Below are positions 62,084 through 64,000 of a stretch of 64,000 bases of DNA, in pieces. The translations under genes and the position numbers were made by a program. The notes below the pieces were generated by a model. That model ran no database searches. It worked only from the letters and a program-made list of their open reading frames with translations, and had not been told where the DNA came from. Each line of letters starts with the position of its first letter. Within the stretch, counting starts at the first letter, position 1. The stretch comes from Heterotrichella gracilis (taxonomy: Eukaryota > Sar > Xanthophyceae > Tribonematales > Xanthonemataceae): contig JAULBX010014203.1 of NCBI GenBank assembly GCA_032358255.1, positions 1 to 64,000 on the forward strand, written 5' to 3'.

Positions 62084-63212
62084 GGCTTCAGGCTGCACAG
62101 ACAGTGGCACAAGACTGTTACAGTTGACTTGGGGTGGAGAACAATGAGGGCCCAATGTCCACAAATTATCACGAAGGTAAAACCGTCACTGTGCAACCGC
62201 TACTGGCGACAAGTTCACGATCAGACGTACCCTCGAGTAACCCACAGGGACACTTGAAAACTCCTCGAGTGGTTTGTAAGGGACTGGTGGTCCACTGCAG
62301 AACCTGGTGACCCAAACGGTCTGACCTGCAGCACAGCACACGACTTTGAAGGTAGCCTTGAAGCCGCTTGACCACCGCGGATGCCATGTTTCGGCCGGTT
62401 CAAAACTGGCCTGCATTCAGATCAAGAAACCCATTCAGGACTTACCTCCTGGAGCAGCAAAGTCTCAGTCTTGAACCGTGAAGTGCAATTGGTGGCCAAC
62501 TGATTGGGTCACTTGTCAACTTGTCAATATTACAGGACGCAACGTACAGTTGACGAGCATCATAAAGCAACAGCAAGGTGCTCAAAAGCCGCTGCAAGTT
62601 GCATTCTTGACGTGCATTTGCAAAGTCTCGAGGTCGAGCCCGCTGCTTGCGTGCATGCAACTCGTATTGTTCTTGCAATCAAGAAGATAAGGACTCTATC
62701 CACATGCGACCACCCTGATTCCCTCTGCCCACATGGCAAACCCTGCTCCGCAAAAAGATGTGGGAATACCCAAACTTGTCTGCAAATCTGAAGCTCCGAG
62801 GAAAGCCACGTTTGGCAGAATGAGATGAAGCTTGCATGTTACATGTACAGTACAGAGAACAGCCTAGTGAAACAGGAACTTTCTGCTCTGCAACCACTGG
62901 TTTGATCCTCCCACAAGGGTTTCTTAGGTAGCCCTCCAAGTCCTCACAGCTTGCAGCACACACAAAATCCCAGTCACTACACCTATCATGCTGTCTATTG
63001 CCACAAGGATGCTATGCCCAATGAAATTCCAGCTACAGTGCATCGCTCCGGGGCCTGAAGTGTGCCTGTTATCCCATGCATATCAAATCATGGCATGCAT
63101 ATCAAACACCCTCATCAGCCAAGCTGCCTGATCACACAGCCAACATGCCAGCACATGCTGTCCAGTTCTGCCAAATTCCATCGCTCCACAAGCACATCCA
63201 TCTCCACCTGGC
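62084..63212. other. intergenic, between the tail-anchored gene and NAD+ synthetase
   Basis: It probably holds the 5' UTR exon of the left gene and the 3' UTR of the right one. I see no coding exon. Confidence 0.35.
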
Positions 63213-63656
63213 TTAGGTCCGTGTCCCGGTGGGGGGCACATGCCCATCTGGCACAGCTGCATCCTCATCCACATGGCCTGAGTAGCCCCTGGCATCAGCC
63301 GCAACATGACCCCCGGACCCTTCAGCCAGACCTTCTGCTGCTGCCATTGCTGCGCCCTCCAGCTCCGCAGACAGCTCATCGATCTTCCTGAACTGCCACG
63401 GCCAGCGCACGTTGTACAGGAACTGCCGGTGGTCAAAGCGGTTGTCCTCAGGGGAGTAATTCTCGGCGTGGTAGGAGGGCGTCAGCACTGTGGTTTTGTG
63501 GCGGTTCATGGCGTAGAACTTGAAGAAATGCTTCACCTTCTCTGCAATCTTGTTGGGACTGTAGCGCTCCCCCCAAATGACAATGAGCTGCCGAAACATT
63601 GATACGGGCCCACATGAGGGGGCGATCTTGCGCAGCCGACCGTAGATGCTCAACTC
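63213..63656 (-). CDS. NADSYN1: glutamine-dependent NAD+ synthetase, last exon (partial gene)
   Basis: The final coding exon, 147 codons; the rest of the gene lies to the right of the window. It carries the conserved C-terminal part of the synthetase domain: [76 protein letters not shown]. The NRHK and [14 protein letters not shown] blocks are diagnostic for the eukaryotic enzyme, which amidates nicotinic acid adenine dinucleotide to NAD+ using glutamine. After the conserved part there is a 45-residue low-conservation Ala/Gly-rich tail. The acceptor is GGCACAG at 63657-63663. Confidence 0.92.
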   Translation of the reverse strand, partial: ELSIYGRLRKIAPSCGPVSMFRQLIVIWGERYSPNKIAEKVKHFFKFYAMNRHKTTVLTPSYHAENYSPEDNRFDHRQFLYNVRWPWQFRKIDELSAELEGAAMAAAEGLAEGSGGHVAADARGYSGHVDEDAAVPDGHVPPTGTRT

Positions 63657-64000
63657 CTGTGCCACCCAAAATTACAAATTAATTTGTGTTGTAAATAAAA
63701 TACATGCGGCCCTGACCGCGTCCATGCCGGTTCGGTGATGTGCTCACCACAGGAATACCAATCACATCCACCCCAAGAAAGCCATGAGCACACAGGTGCA
63801 ACAAAATACAGCAACGCACATATTATCTTGAGACAGCGCATACGCCATGCCTCATGCCAAGGGTGTTGATATATAAACCAGAAATCCTGGTTTATATATT
63901 AAACCCCCCTGCCCATGCCCAACACACAATCCCCCGCCCTCCTCACACGCCATGCCCATGCCAAAGCACCCACAAACCCTGTCCCATACGCACCTCATAC
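63657..64000. other. intron of NAD+ synthetase with a 13-bp inverted repeat
   Basis: No exon found up to the window end. A perfect inverted repeat lies at 63869-63899: ATATATAAACCAG, five bases, CTGGTTTATATAT. Confidence 0.5.

Overview
This window is nuclear DNA from a eukaryote, most likely a green alga (Chlorophyta, probably Chlorophyceae). Genes on both strands are split by many GT-AG introns. The window holds secreted hydroxyproline-rich (Hyp-rich) cell-wall type proteins, a protein with a plausible chloroplast transit peptide, ordinary eukaryotic housekeeping genes (RPL11, SAE1, NAD+ synthetase) and scattered TTTAGGG-type telomere-like runs. I built the gene models by eye. I joined exons only where donor, acceptor and reading phase agreed; most complete models closed without a phase error.

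Layout. 0.4-17.9 kb: three tandem minus-strand subtilisin-like protease genes (A, B, C) with the same architecture, two of them ending in long proline-rich tails. A and B are close copies. A is cut off at the left edge, where the 3' end of a LINE lies. A tRNA-type SINE with a hammerhead ribozyme core abuts the end of B and supplies its last codons and stop. 19.0-20.2 kb: a plus-strand gene for a small secreted, polybasic, cysteine-knot-like peptide. 20.2-23.1 kb: no gene seen, but two related RNA-like hairpins. 23.3-28.4 kb: a 965-residue modular Hyp-rich protein with a GPI-type tail (minus). 30.5-32.9 kb: class 3 lipase (minus). 33.9-41.1 kb: a SET-domain methyltransferase and the SUMO E1 subunit SAE1 (plus). 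41.8-44.0 kb: two small genes (minus), a coiled-coil protein and a mitochondrial single-pass protein. 44.4-49.2 kb: RPL11 and a predicted plastid protein (plus). 50.6-59.1 kb: a large multi-pass membrane protein joined to a PH-like domain and a TKL-type kinase (plus). 60.8-62.1 kb: an unrecognised tail-anchored protein (minus). 63.2 kb to the end: the last exon of glutamine-dependent NAD+ synthetase (minus).

Themes. The left 33 kb is rich in secreted and wall-related products (subtilases, Hyp-rich protein, peptide, lipase), while the right half is mainly intracellular housekeeping and signalling. Four genes carry a decayed tandem copy of an exon 3' end with its donor site, each about 180-235 bp away, so short local duplication seems to be a recurrent process here. 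The features I rate most novel are the hammerhead SINE, the agouti/knottin-like peptide, the multi-TM/PH/kinase fusion and the twin hairpins at 21.7-21.9 kb.
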